Both the position numbers and the translations under genes were made by a program. The notes beneath the pieces were generated by a model, which saw nothing but the letters and a program-made list of their open reading frames with translations, was not told the origin of the DNA and did no database searches. Positions 7,265 through 14,462 of a DNA stretch of 64,000 nt are shown here, piece by piece (the stretch's first letter is position 1; the number at the start of each line of letters is the position of its first letter). The DNA lies in the NCBI RefSeq assembly GCF_025960875.1, contig NZ_JAODLR010000007.1, positions 62,001 to 126,000 of the forward strand. Direction: 5' to 3'. This stretch comes from Crystallibacter permensis. GTDB lineage: Bacteria; Actinomycetota; Actinomycetes; Actinomycetales; Micrococcaceae.

Positions 7265-7485
7265 ATTGTGGTTTCCTCTCCCCGCGCTTTGAGTCGTTCG
7301 AGTAGTTCAAGTTCGCCGCGGTGGCGGAGCATCGCATACATGGGCCGGACACTCTCGTATCCGATGCGCACAGCGATTTGGTCTGGTGGCGTGCCGTAAG
7401 ACGCCAACCATGTGATGTCCTCCATGCGCTCTTCGTTGCGGCGGGTGCGGGCCTCGTTCATGGCCAACGTCGCTTTCGTGCTCAT
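7261..7485 (-). CDS. Small HTH-like phage protein (74 aa)
   Basis: Coupled by 4-bp overlaps to both the m5C methyltransferase and the helicase-methyltransferase. The middle (MEDITWLASYGTPPDQIAVRIGYESV) looks like the RNA-polymerase-sigma-like or terminase-small-subunit-like HTH found in many small phage proteins ('the position where a gene is skipped by its lack of recognised domain'). No further domain is seen. Its place between two methyltransferases suggests a modification accessory or regulator; that is inference. Confidence 0.6.
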   Translation of the reverse strand: MSTKATLAMNEARTRRNEERMEDITWLASYGTPPDQIAVRIGYESVRPMYAMLRHRGELELLERLKARGEETTI

Positions 7486-8168
7486 GCTGCAGCGTCCTTC
7501 CTCAGTTCATCCATGTCTGCGGCTGATTCAAGCTGTTGCATGAGTTGCCCGCCAATGAACCGCGTATATGCGGGTGGGATGGCTTCGGCGATGGACTTGC
7601 GGTTGTTGGTCCAGTCGATGCCCATGGCAACCTGCCATTCGGCTACGGTTCCTTTGCCGCCGCCTTCGCCGTGGACTGCGAGGTATGGGCCGTCGTAGTA
7701 GGTGCCGTGGCGCCATCCGCGGACCCTGCCGCGGTGTGGTTTGTGTCGGGTGGGGAATGCTTGCCAGCCTTCGACTTCGAAGTACCTGTGCCGGATGACG
7801 CCGAGGCCGAACATTTCACCGCACAAAGTGAGGTCGCGGCGCAGGTCGGAGCCTTGAACGTTCTCGATGACGGTAGGTTTGTCGATCTGTGCGAACAGTG
7901 CGCGGGTTGCCGGGATCAAGTTCACGTAGAGCTTTCCTTTGTTGGTCCCTTTGGTGAGGGCCGTTGATGCTTGGCATGGCGGGCTCGCGTGGATGGCGTC
8001 GAAGTCCTGCCAATGTGCGGCCAGGTAGGTGAGCGCGTCGCCCTGTACGAATATGTCTCCGGCGTAGTCGGGCTGGGCTGCGATGTCCACGCCGGTTACG
8101 TGGAAGCCGGCCTCTTTGTAGCCCTTTCCGGCGCCACCTGCGCCACAGAACAGATCGAGAATTTTCAT
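7482..8168 (-). CDS. DNA (cytosine-5) methyltransferase
   Basis: 228 residues with the ordered motifs of C5-methyltransferases: motif I DLFCGAGG (5-12), motif IV ASPPCQAS with the catalytic Cys65, and motif VI VIENV (100-104). It is short for the family, so the target-recognition region is compact. No restriction partner lies nearby, so it is a solitary methyltransferase and probably protects phage DNA from host restriction. The start is the ATG overlapping the upstream stop (ATGA). Sequence specificity cannot be read from the protein. Confidence 0.92.
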   Translation of the reverse strand: MKILDLFCGAGGAGKGYKEAGFHVTGVDIAAQPDYAGDIFVQGDALTYLAAHWQDFDAIHASPPCQASTALTKGTNKGKLYVNLIPATRALFAQIDKPTVIENVQGSDLRRDLTLCGEMFGLGVIRHRYFEVEGWQAFPTRHKPHRGRVRGWRHGTYYDGPYLAVHGEGGGKGTVAEWQVAMGIDWTNNRKSIAEAIPPAYTRFIGGQLMQQLESAADMDELRKDAAA

Positions 8169-8326
8169 GCGGCTGCCTTCCGAATGTCGGCTTGGGCTTG
8201 TCGTCGTTCGCGTGAGTAGTGCGTCCAGGCTTCGCGGCAACTGTCGCAGCGGCAGCCGTAGTTGGCGTAGCAGTTGGGTGTTCCGTGGCGTGGGTCTTGC
8301 GGGTTTGTGACCGGGTGTGCGGCCAT
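8165..8326 (-). CDS. Small Cys-rich phage protein (53 aa), possible zinc finger
   Basis: The start is an ATG with GGGGG 6 nt upstream; a longer frame would run into the promoter. The core HGTPNCYANYGCRCDSCREAW carries four cysteines plus a histidine, a pattern common in small actinophage proteins with 'GCRCxxC' and probably zinc-binding. It is the first gene of the unit that encodes both methyltransferases and is preceded by an operator-controlled promoter. Confidence 0.7.
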   Translation of the reverse strand: MAAHPVTNPQDPRHGTPNCYANYGCRCDSCREAWTHYSRERRQAQADIRKAAA

Positions 8327-8362
8327 TTTGTTCCCCCTATATCGTGCGGACCTTGTAATAAC

Positions 8363-8392
8363 ACTATATACCAGCAATATGTATTTACACAA
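8363..8392 (-). promoter_or_regulatory. Early promoter with two embedded operators (methyltransferase unit)
   Basis: On the minus strand TTGTGT (8387-8392), an 18-bp spacer and TATAGT (8363-8368). Operator copies ATACCAGCAATAT (8368-8380) and CAATCAACAGTAG (8390-8402) occupy the spacer and overlap the -35, starting 22 bp apart, the same layout as at 2339-2380. Confidence 0.65.
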
Positions 8393-8402
8393 TCAACAGT
8401 AG
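8368..8402. promoter_or_regulatory. Operator pair D (8368-8380, 8390-8402)
   Basis: ATACCAGCAATAT and CAATCAACAGTAG, each matching 10 of 13 positions of the consensus and starting exactly 22 bp apart. Confidence 0.6.
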
Positions 8403-8433
8403 TGGCCCCCGGCAAGGTTCTGCCGAGGGCCAC
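8402..8433 (-). terminator. GC-rich hairpin terminator
   Basis: A 13-position stem (GTGGCCCCCGGCA with TGCCGAGGGCCAC, one mismatch) around a 6-base loop. It lies between the stop of the 66-aa gene and the methyltransferase-unit promoter. No T-run follows, as is usual in high-GC actinobacteria. Confidence 0.55.
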
Positions 8434-8449
8434 AAGGGTGGGGGAGGGG

Positions 8450-8650
8450 TTAGGCGGCTAGTCGCGCCCGGCACTCGAGGTGCATGGATTCGATGGTGTC
8501 GCGCCAGTCGTCGCGGGCAGCAGTCCGCAGCTCGTCCACGTAGGCGCGGACGTCGCTCTGGAAGTCGTACTGCTCTCGCACGCATTCATCAAGGAAGTCC
8601 ATGTCCATGATCTGAGTGCTTGCGTCGCGCAGGTTCTCAAGTACGGCCAT
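8450..8650 (-). CDS. Small helical phage protein (66 aa)
   Basis: It follows the sliding-clamp gene by 2 bp and is the last gene before a hairpin. The product is wholly helical and acidic (MDMDFLDECVREQYDFQSDVRAY) with no known motif. It may interact with the clamp given the coupling, but that is only a guess from position. Confidence 0.65.
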   Translation of the reverse strand: MAVLENLRDASTQIMDMDFLDECVREQYDFQSDVRAYVDELRTAARDDWRDTIESMHLECRARLAA

Positions 8651-8652
8651 GG

Positions 8653-9753
8653 TTAGGCTCCTGGCAGTCGGACCGGCATGAGCAGGTGCCGGAGGTCGGT
8701 GTCATCGGTGGGTGTGATCACAGCGGGCTTGGGTGAGGCGGTGAATCCGATGATCACAGTTTCGGTGGGCATCGTCTTGAGCGCGTGTTCAAGGTAGGCG
8801 GGGTTGAACGCGGCGGTGATCGGGTCGCCGTCGAGTTCGCAGTCCATGAACTCGCGGCCCTGCGCGTCCTCACCTGTCCCTGCGTCGAGCTCAATCTCCC
8901 CGTCGCGGACCTGCAACCGGAGCGGCGTGTTCCGTTCCGCCACCGTGGAGACGCGGGAGACGACGTCGGCGAGCATGGCCCGGTTCACGGTCACGTTGAT
9001 GGGAGTGTTGTCGGGGAACAATGCGCTGATCTTCGGGTAATCCCCGTCCACGGTCAGGGATGTGGTTGCCCGGTTGCCGTTGCGGAATCCCACCTTGTCA
9101 TCGGCGGACAGCACCTGCAGTTCACCGGCGGCGAGCTTGGACACATCAACGAGTGTCTTGGATTTGATCAGCCAGGCGAACGAGGTTTCCGGGTCGACGG
9201 GCTCCCACGGGATGGTGCGCTCGGCCAACCGGTACCGGTCCGTCGCGGAGAGCCGTAGTTCCTTGCCTTCGGCGACGACGTGCACGGCCGCGAGGATCGG
9301 CAACGTGTCGTCGTTGGCCGCGGTCCCAGCAACCTGGGCGACAGCCGCGGCGAACGCGTGCCCGTCCACGGTCCCAGCCTTAGCGGGGAGCTCGGGCATG
9401 GCGGGGAACTCAGCGGCGGGCATGGTGGATAGCGTGTACTTCGCCTTGCCCGATGTGATGGACACCCGGGTGCCGTCGACGGTGACCTCTACTGGTCGGT
9501 TCTTTGGGAGTTTGGACAGGATGTCCGTGAGCATGCGGCCCGGGACCAGCACGTGGCCGGCATCGAGCACTTCGGCGGGCGCGGTGATTCGGTTGGACAC
9601 TTCATAGTCGAAACCGGAGAGGCGGATGGTTCCCTCAGCGGCTTCGATGAGCAGGCCGGAGAGTACCGGGGTCGCGGGTCGGGGGCTGATGGCTTTGGCA
9701 GCGAATACGGCGGCTTCGGCGAACGTGGTGGAGTCGATACGGATCTTGGTCAT
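8653..9753 (-). CDS. Phage DNA polymerase III beta-like sliding clamp
   Basis: 366 residues, the usual length of a bacterial DnaN. Recognisable segments are RPATPVLSGLLIEA near the N-terminus, GFDYEVSNRI, ATDRYRLAER in the middle domain, and the C-terminal LRHLLMPVRL. The last is the MPVRL-type end of beta clamps that forms part of the peptide-binding pocket. It forms a ring that holds polymerase on DNA. No phage polymerase is visible in this window, so the clamp probably recruits the host polymerase III or lies upstream of one off-window. Confidence 0.9.
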   Translation of the reverse strand: MTKIRIDSTTFAEAAVFAAKAISPRPATPVLSGLLIEAAEGTIRLSGFDYEVSNRITAPAEVLDAGHVLVPGRMLTDILSKLPKNRPVEVTVDGTRVSITSGKAKYTLSTMPAAEFPAMPELPAKAGTVDGHAFAAAVAQVAGTAANDDTLPILAAVHVVAEGKELRLSATDRYRLAERTIPWEPVDPETSFAWLIKSKTLVDVSKLAAGELQVLSADDKVGFRNGNRATTSLTVDGDYPKISALFPDNTPINVTVNRAMLADVVSRVSTVAERNTPLRLQVRDGEIELDAGTGEDAQGREFMDCELDGDPITAAFNPAYLEHALKTMPTETVIIGFTASPKPAVITPTDDTDLRHLLMPVRLPGA

Positions 9754-9773
9754 GTTCAGGCTTCCTTAGGTGG

Positions 9774-10037
9774 TTAGGCTGCGGCTTGGGCGGGCTTGCA
9801 GAACTCGGACAGCAGGTCCGGGCGGAATCCGAACCAGTGTTTTTCGTCGTGGGTGTCGCCGTTGTCGTTGACGATGACGACGGGGGCGGCCTCGTATCCG
9901 AGTGCTTTTACGGCGGCCAGGTCTTGCGGCGACTTGGAGAGGTCGACGGTGTTGTAGTCGGCATGGTTGCGGTCGAGCCATCTCTTTGTGCTTACGCACT
10001 GGCCGCATGCTGGTGTCGTGTAGACGGTGATTTTCAA
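9774..10037 (-). CDS. NrdH/glutaredoxin-like redoxin
   Basis: 87 residues from a TTG start (AGAAAG upstream). The reading frame before it has no plausible start close by, and the protein begins with the fold's first strand (KITVYTTPACGQC). The CGQC active site and the AAPVVIV cis-proline segment are typical of NrdH-like redoxins, which deliver electrons to ribonucleotide reductase. In phages they support dNTP synthesis. It sits between SSB and the clamp. Confidence 0.85.
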   Translation of the reverse strand: MKITVYTTPACGQCVSTKRWLDRNHADYNTVDLSKSPQDLAAVKALGYEAAPVVIVNDNGDTHDEKHWFGFRPDLLSEFCKPAQAAA

Positions 10038-10104
10038 AGCGTGTTCTTTCTGGTTGGGGTGGTGCCGCCCTTCCCCCAAGGTAGGGCGGCACCGGTTCAT
10101 GGGT

Positions 10105-10572
10105 TTAGGTCCAGCCGTTGCCAGTGTTAGCGGGGGCGCCCCACGGGTCCGCGCCGTCGCCGTTCTGGCTGGTGTTGCCGCCGAAGCCATCGTTGCCGAT
10201 GCCCTGCCGCTGTGCACGGTTGACCTGCGCGGACACCCAACGCAGGTCCGGGCCGATGGACTCGATGCGGGCCTCGGTCACGGTTCGCTTCTCGCCACTG
10301 GTGGTTTCGTAGGAACGGGATTCCAGTTCGGCCAGAGCGATGACCGCCATGCCTTTATCGAGGGATTCGGATACGTTCTCAGCCATTTCCTTCCATGCCG
10401 AGCAGCGCCAGAAGATGGCTTCCTTGTCCTTCCATTCGTTGGACTGTTTGTCGAACTGGCGGGCGTTCGCAGCAATGGTGAAGTTGGCGACTGCGGCGCC
10501 GGACGGCGTGAACCTGAGTTCGGGCGGGCCAGTCAGCCGGCCCCGGATGGTGATGAACTGTTCATTGGCCAT
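10105..10572 (-). CDS. Single-stranded DNA-binding protein
   Basis: 155 residues. The N-terminal OB fold is clear: ITIRGRLTGPPELRFTPSGAAVANFTIA, then WKEMAENVSESLDKGMAVIALAELESRSYE. A glycine/asparagine-rich linker and a shortened C-terminal tail follow. The usual acidic DDDIPF tip is absent; the protein ends NTGNGWT, so it may not recruit the host partners of SSB in the usual way. It coats ssDNA for replication and the RecET-type annealing encoded next to it. Confidence 0.92.
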   Translation of the reverse strand: MANEQFITIRGRLTGPPELRFTPSGAAVANFTIAANARQFDKQSNEWKDKEAIFWRCSAWKEMAENVSESLDKGMAVIALAELESRSYETTSGEKRTVTEARIESIGPDLRWVSAQVNRAQRQGIGNDGFGGNTSQNGDGADPWGAPANTGNGWT

Positions 10573-10579
10573 GATTTGG

Positions 10580-10792
10580 CTACTTTCTTGCTAGGTGGAC
10601 GAATCTGCAGATACCGCATTTGTAGGCTCTTGGTGTGCCGGTCATTTTGGCGGCGACCAGTGCGGCGTCCTCTTTGGTTTGGTATCGGTACTTCGCTAGG
10701 CATTGGCTCCCGGCGGGACGCCCATATCGCATGTGCGCCCGACGTTTCTTTGCCCCTGCGCTCACGCGGGTACGGGCGCGGGTTCGGGCCAT
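10580..10792 (-). CDS. Small zinc-ribbon-like basic protein (70 aa)
   Basis: A basic N-terminus (MARTRARTRVSAGAKKRRAHMRYG) is followed by a short domain with AYKCGICRFVHLARK; together with an earlier Cys this could bind one metal. It overlaps the 3' end of the annealing-protein gene by 31 bp in another frame. The same CGxCxxVHL ending is common in small actinophage proteins of unknown role. Confidence 0.65.
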   Translation of the reverse strand: MARTRARTRVSAGAKKRRAHMRYGRPAGSQCLAKYRYQTKEDAALVAAKMTGTPRAYKCGICRFVHLARK

Positions 10793-11766
10793 GCTGCGTC
10801 ATCGCCCTCAGCGGCTGGCAATGCCTCTGCTACGAGGTTGGTGAAGTGTTCGAGCATCCGGTTCGCTTCGTCGGCGGTGATGTCCTGGGGTCCACCGGTT
10901 TCGCGCTGCAAGAACCCGTTGACGGCGGCGCCCATGGACGGCTTCGTCTTGTGGCCGGCACCCTTGAGCGCCACGGTGAGGTGGGTCCACTGGTCAGGGG
11001 TGCACATCGGGATTTCGCCTGCGGTGTCGGAGGCAGCCTCATCCACGACTTCGGGATCCGCTTCCGGGGCGGCTTCCGGTTCGGGTTCCGGGGCGTCGTG
11101 CACAATGTCCGGCAGCGACGGGGCAGGGGCAGCTTTCCGCTTCACTGTGCGCTTCGGCTTATCCTCCACCGAGGCGGCCGGGGCTTCGCCCATATCCTCG
11201 ATGGGGTCCATGAGTTCGACGTCGGCCTCGTTGTAGGCGAGGCCCGCCAGCACGTCCGGCGCCACAACCCGGCACACGTCGCCGATGGCACGGGCGCGCA
11301 GCATGGCGATCGGCTCCGTCAGGTACTTCTTGTTCGTGTCGTAGCCTGCCTTCTTGGCGCGCTCCGGCGTCCAGCGGGAAGTGCTCACCGTGTCGGCGCC
11401 CTTGCGCTTCCCCTTCACCACGACTTCCTGCGGCGACTCGGATTCCACCCACACCTGGTGGCCGGCGGCGAGGACGATGGCGTGCATGGCCTTGGAGTAG
11501 AGCCCGGGGCGGCCGGAGACAACGAAGATGGACGACATTGACGCCAGCGGATCCAAGCCCAGAGACTTGCCGTGCAGAATGGCTACAGCTGCGGCTTCTG
11601 GCTTGCCCTGAAAGTCGCGGGGCGCGAACGGGGTGCGGCAGATGCGTTCCGCCAGCGTGTAGGCGTTCCCAAGGTCGTTGACCCATGCCGCCAGGTCGGT
11701 GCCGTTGCCGACGTCGGAGAGTGCCACACCTGTGGCGGGCGCTTCGTTTACTGCTATCTCGGTCAT
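10762..11766 (-). CDS. RecT-family single-strand annealing protein
   Basis: 334 residues. The N-terminal two thirds match the RecT pattern: WVNDLGNAYTLAERICRTPFAP, KPEAAAVAILHGKSLGLDP, SIFVVSGRPGLYSKAMHAIV and LRARAIGDVCRVVAPDVLAG. The C-terminal third (from about residue 200) is a proline/glutamate-rich linker and a small helical domain. It promotes annealing of complementary strands together with the exonuclease coded immediately upstream. The 4-bp overlap couples the pair. Confidence 0.88.
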   Translation of the reverse strand: MTEIAVNEAPATGVALSDVGNGTDLAAWVNDLGNAYTLAERICRTPFAPRDFQGKPEAAAVAILHGKSLGLDPLASMSSIFVVSGRPGLYSKAMHAIVLAAGHQVWVESESPQEVVVKGKRKGADTVSTSRWTPERAKKAGYDTNKKYLTEPIAMLRARAIGDVCRVVAPDVLAGLAYNEADVELMDPIEDMGEAPAASVEDKPKRTVKRKAAPAPSLPDIVHDAPEPEPEAAPEADPEVVDEAASDTAGEIPMCTPDQWTHLTVALKGAGHKTKPSMGAAVNGFLQRETGGPQDITADEANRMLEHFTNLVAEALPAAEGDDAAWPEPAPVPA

Positions 11767-12686
11767 GCTGCTTCCTGTTCTGTGATTGCGATGGTGATGG
11801 GGTCTGTGATGATGCCGTCCCGGTACTTCGTCATCTTGTGCGTGTACGCGGCAGCCAAGAACTGCCCGTACTGCACCTTGATTTCGTCCCGGTCAGCGGC
11901 GAGCTGGTAGAGGCTGGTGCCGAGCGGCCACCCGTCGTAGCGGGCGTTATCCCCGTCCCGGTCCAATGGGGTGACGTGTGCGACGTAGGTTGCCACGACT
12001 TCGGGGAGCGGTTGCTCGTCGCCGTTATCGTCCATGTAGAACTCACCCAACGAGTAGGCTGCGGTCTGCAACGCGGTTTCCCCGTACACGCCCTTGGACG
12101 TTTTCAGGTCGATCTGGATGACCTTGCCCGCGGCGATGTCCTCCGCGCTCATGAGCAGGGGGGAGGTGGCGAACAGGTCGAACGTTCCCGCCCACCAGTC
12201 CTTACGGTTCCCCACGGGGCGTTCCGCCAGGACTGCGGTGATCTGGAAGCGGTCCAAGAATTCGACGTACCCTTCCACGAAGCTGATCAGGTCTTCCGGC
12301 ACGTCCGGCGCTTCCCCGGTGGAGTGTAGGGTTTCGGCGTGCCCGTGGACTGCGGTTCCTCGGATGCCGGCGGCGTCGCGTTCCTTCGTGGGCAGTTCCT
12401 TGAGTTCGCGGACGGCGGCGTCCGGGTCCCCGGCGAGCAGCTGCTCGAGTGCCTCCCGGTTGGCGGGGTTGGCCACCCATTCGGCAACAACCTTGGGCGC
12501 CCAACGGACCAGCGCGGGCTTGGGGATGCCGCCACCGAGCAGTGTGGTGACGCCGGAGACGGGAAGGAACTTGTTGTCCGGGCCGATGACGCCGGGCTTC
12601 TGTGACATGCGGTAGCGGTGGCCGGAGGGTGTGAACTTGAGCCCGCCCTTTTCGGGGGCCTTCGGGGTCCTGGTCTTGGCGGTCAT
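11763..12686 (-). CDS. RecE/Cas4-like PD-(D/E)XK exonuclease
   Basis: 307 residues with the order typical of RecB/Cas4-like phage exonucleases: GTAVHGHAE (110-118), GTFDLF (167-172), IDLKTSKG (192-199) and QTAAYSLGE (207-215). The aspartates in GTFD and IDLKTS plus the lysine form the metal centre. It resects double-stranded ends to give single strands for the RecT partner. The C-terminal part is a helical cap. It is coupled to both neighbours by ATGA overlaps. Confidence 0.87.
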   Translation of the reverse strand: MTAKTRTPKAPEKGGLKFTPSGHRYRMSQKPGVIGPDNKFLPVSGVTTLLGGGIPKPALVRWAPKVVAEWVANPANREALEQLLAGDPDAAVRELKELPTKERDAAGIRGTAVHGHAETLHSTGEAPDVPEDLISFVEGYVEFLDRFQITAVLAERPVGNRKDWWAGTFDLFATSPLLMSAEDIAAGKVIQIDLKTSKGVYGETALQTAAYSLGEFYMDDNGDEQPLPEVVATYVAHVTPLDRDGDNARYDGWPLGTSLYQLAADRDEIKVQYGQFLAAAYTHKMTKYRDGIITDPITIAITEQEAA

Positions 12687-12979
12687 GCTGCTACCTCTTC
12701 CTTGATCTGCGCAGTCTTGCTACGTACGGTTTCGACCGAACGGTCGATCTGATCTGTGGTGGTCAAGACGATCCCATGCTCGACCATGCCTTCGCGGTCC
12801 CAGAAGACGGCGATGGTCAGGTGTGTGGGCTTTGAGTACTGGCGGTTGTCGAACTTGAGATCGATGCTGAAACGTGCACTGGGCACAACCTCACGGAGTT
12901 CCTGAACTGCGGGGTTCAGTGTGTTGTATGCGTAGCGCGCCAACCAGAACAGGTCGTGCGCCGTGGTCTTGGTGGTCAT
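12683..12979 (-). CDS. Hypothetical phage protein (98 aa)
   Basis: The gene lies immediately before the exonuclease and overlaps it by 4 bp. The product is a small alpha/beta protein (AHDLFWLARYAYNTLNP, then ARFSIDLKFDNRQY and HLTIAVFWDREG). No family is recognised. Its tight coupling to the RecET-type pair suggests a recombination accessory. Confidence 0.65.
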   Translation of the reverse strand: MTTKTTAHDLFWLARYAYNTLNPAVQELREVVPSARFSIDLKFDNRQYSKPTHLTIAVFWDREGMVEHGIVLTTTDQIDRSVETVRSKTAQIKEEVAA

Positions 12980-13116
12980 TTCGTGAGTCCGATCATTCGT
13001 GCGAGCTTGTCGCGGTCCGGTTGGGTTGAGATGGCGAGGGCGGCTGCGATGCGTTCCTCGTCGGTTACGTGGATGGGTTCGTCGAGTTGCGTGGATTCGA
13101 GTTGCAGGGTGCTCAT
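12976..13116 (-). CDS. Small acidic phage protein (46 aa)
   Basis: A short frame below normal size cut-offs. It opens with ATG overlapping the preceding stop and closes on the next start (ATGA). The product (STLQLESTQLDEPIHVTDEE then a helix ending MIGLTK) is acidic and helical. Support comes from coupling on both sides. Confidence 0.55.
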   Translation of the reverse strand: MSTLQLESTQLDEPIHVTDEERIAAALAISTQPDRDKLARMIGLTK

Positions 13117-13238
13117 GCCTCGGCCTTGTGGTACTCGCAGTCCGGGTCGTTGACGAGCATCCCGGCTTTCGCTTCCCACTCCGGACATGTGCCGGCGGCG
13201 CAGATGCAACCGTCTTCCGGTTCGGCGAGGTTGGGCAT
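13113..13238 (-). CDS. Tiny Cys-rich phage protein (41 aa)
   Basis: The ATG has GAAGGGG upstream and overlaps the stop of the membrane peptide gene (TGATG). The product has four cysteines (CICAAGTCPEWEAK, NDPDCEYH) plus a histidine, possibly metal-binding. The larger frame that covers it upstream is an arginine-rich shadow and was discarded. Confidence 0.55.
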   Translation of the reverse strand: MPNLAEPEDGCICAAGTCPEWEAKAGMLVNDPDCEYHKAEA

Positions 13239-13315
13239 CAGATCCACCCCTTCCGGCTGGCAACGAACAGGTACGCGCTGCAGGCGACGAGCGCCAGGAA
13301 CTGGATGCCGTTCAT
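13238..13315 (-). CDS. 25-residue membrane peptide
   Basis: MNGIQFLALVACSAYLFVAS is one hydrophobic helix followed by RKGWI, the form of a small transmembrane peptide. Its ATG overlaps the preceding stop (ATGA) and its TGA overlaps the next ATG (TGATG), so it is a link in a chain of coupled genes. The size makes it uncertain, but such peptides can be lysis regulators or membrane effectors. Confidence 0.5.
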   Translation of the reverse strand: MNGIQFLALVACSAYLFVASRKGWI

Positions 13316-13644
13316 GGCCGGACACCGGCGTTGTCGAGCATCGCCCGGATGCTGAACCGGAGCATGTCGCGGCAGTAGTCGAGCAGGTCCGCCGTGTTGT
13401 CCAAGGTCCCGGCCCGGTTCCGGTTGATTGCCGGGTGCGAGCCGTCGAGCACTGCGTCGAGCATCCGCCACGAGTCGATGACATCGTCCAAGTAGTGGGC
13501 TTTCACATCGGCGTGAATGGCGGCGGACAGTTCGCGGGCCGTCTGGTCAAGGTCCGAGTCCGGGTTTTCCACGAAGTTGCCGACGAAGTGGCGGCTGATC
13601 AGGTCCGCCTGGTTGCGGGTGACTGTATGCTGGATAACGGTCAT
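13312..13644 (-). CDS. Hypothetical helical phage protein (110 aa)
   Basis: It starts at an ATG with AGGAG 7 nt upstream; the longer frame above it adds only proline-rich residues and was rejected. The protein is largely helical (AIHADVKAHYLDDVIDSWRML, LDYCRDMLRFSIRAML) and has no known motif. Confidence 0.65.
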   Translation of the reverse strand: MTVIQHTVTRNQADLISRHFVGNFVENPDSDLDQTARELSAAIHADVKAHYLDDVIDSWRMLDAVLDGSHPAINRNRAGTLDNTADLLDYCRDMLRFSIRAMLDNAGVRP

Positions 13645-13666
13645 GACTTCTCCTAGGTGGTCGTGT

Positions 13667-13921
13667 TCACTGGCCCCGGCGTTGCAGCGCCGGGGTTTTC
13701 TTGTTGAGCAGCTGGTTGAGCTTCCGGGTTCCGCCCTTGGCGCCGGCTGGCTTGGATTCGGTTCGTGCGAGGATCTGGTTGACATGGTTTTCGGTGAACC
13801 GGATGGTGCGTTCCCCGAACCTTTGTGACGGCCATTCGTTGCGCCGCGCCCGTTCCCTGACGAAGTCGGGTGTCACTTCGAACCGTTCGGCCAGTTCCTT
13901 CGGGGTGTAGAGCTTGTTCAC
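13667..13921 (-). CDS. Excisionase-like MerR/Xis-type HTH protein
   Basis: 84 residues from a GTG whose first four bases (GTGA) include the upstream stop. The pattern KLYTPKELAERFEVTPDFVRERARRNEWPSQRFGERTIRF is the MerR-like winged helix of phage excisionases and AlpA-type regulators, with a basic C-terminal tail. In this position among early genes it may act as the excisionase that directs att-site recombination, although the integrase is not in the window. It could instead be a transcription regulator. Confidence 0.65.
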   Translation of the reverse strand: MNKLYTPKELAERFEVTPDFVRERARRNEWPSQRFGERTIRFTENHVNQILARTESKPAGAKGGTRKLNQLLNKKTPALQRRGQ

Positions 13922-14202
13922 AGCAGCATCCCTCTGTGTTCCGGCCGGCCCTGCCAGACAGCGCATACTCCGCCGGACCTGCCCGGGCGCCGTGACCGGT
14001 GGTAGCCGATCACATGGATGAGCTGATCCTTTGCCGCTGCGCTGAACAGTGCGCCCCACTGGTTCGGGTTTGCCGGGTCGGCCATGCTGTACCGTTCCTG
14101 CAGGTCGAGTGCGTCGAAGTGGCGGCCGGTTGTCGCTTCCTTGCGGATCGCGGTGAGCGCGTCTTTCTTCCAGTCCGTTTCAAGGACCATCGCGGTACTC
14201 AT
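13918..14202 (-). CDS. Hypothetical phage protein (94 aa)
   Basis: The N-terminus (METDWKKDALTAIRKEA-type helix; actual start MSTAMVLETDWKKDALTA) and the mid part (FDALDLQERYSMADPANPNQWGALFSAAAK) look like the small HTH domain found in phage proteins that follow Cro-type genes. The C-terminus is basic (RSRRPGRSG). Overlaps of 4 bp couple it to both neighbours. Function not recognised. Confidence 0.6.
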   Translation of the reverse strand: MSTAMVLETDWKKDALTAIRKEATTGRHFDALDLQERYSMADPANPNQWGALFSAAAKDQLIHVIGYHRSRRPGRSGGVCAVWQGRPEHRGMLL

Positions 14203-14462
14203 GCCAACTCGATGTGGTAGACGTTCAGGCGGACACCGTTGTCAGGTCCGAACTGGAACGTGGTGGTGTAGATGGTCCCGTCCTCGTCACGGTTTTCCCG
14301 GACGGGTGCAGCGAACCGCGCAGCGTACTCGTTGAGCGCTTCGAGAGTCTCTACACTTACGCGAACATCCAATGGCTGTTCGGGGTACGCCATACCAACA
14401 ATTGGGTTGGCCTCTATGAAGTCCGCCAACACGCGGAAACCTTCAGCAAAATTTCTGGACAT
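14199..14462 (-). CDS. Hypothetical phage protein (87 aa)
   Basis: It starts with an ATG immediately after the Cro-like stop (TAA-ATG adjacent). The N-terminal helix (EGFRVLADFIEANP) precedes a small beta domain. No known family. An operator-like pair (14472, 14494) lies just in front of it, inside the coding end of the upstream gene. Confidence 0.6.
   Translation of the reverse strand: MSRNFAEGFRVLADFIEANPIVGMAYPEQPLDVRVSVETLEALNEYAARFAAPVRENRDEDGTIYTTTFQFGPDNGVRLNVYHIELA

Noticed and set aside
10027-11541. 504-codon plus-strand frame across SSB and RecT genes
   Set aside because: It covers three clearly coding minus-strand genes and has no conserved segment.
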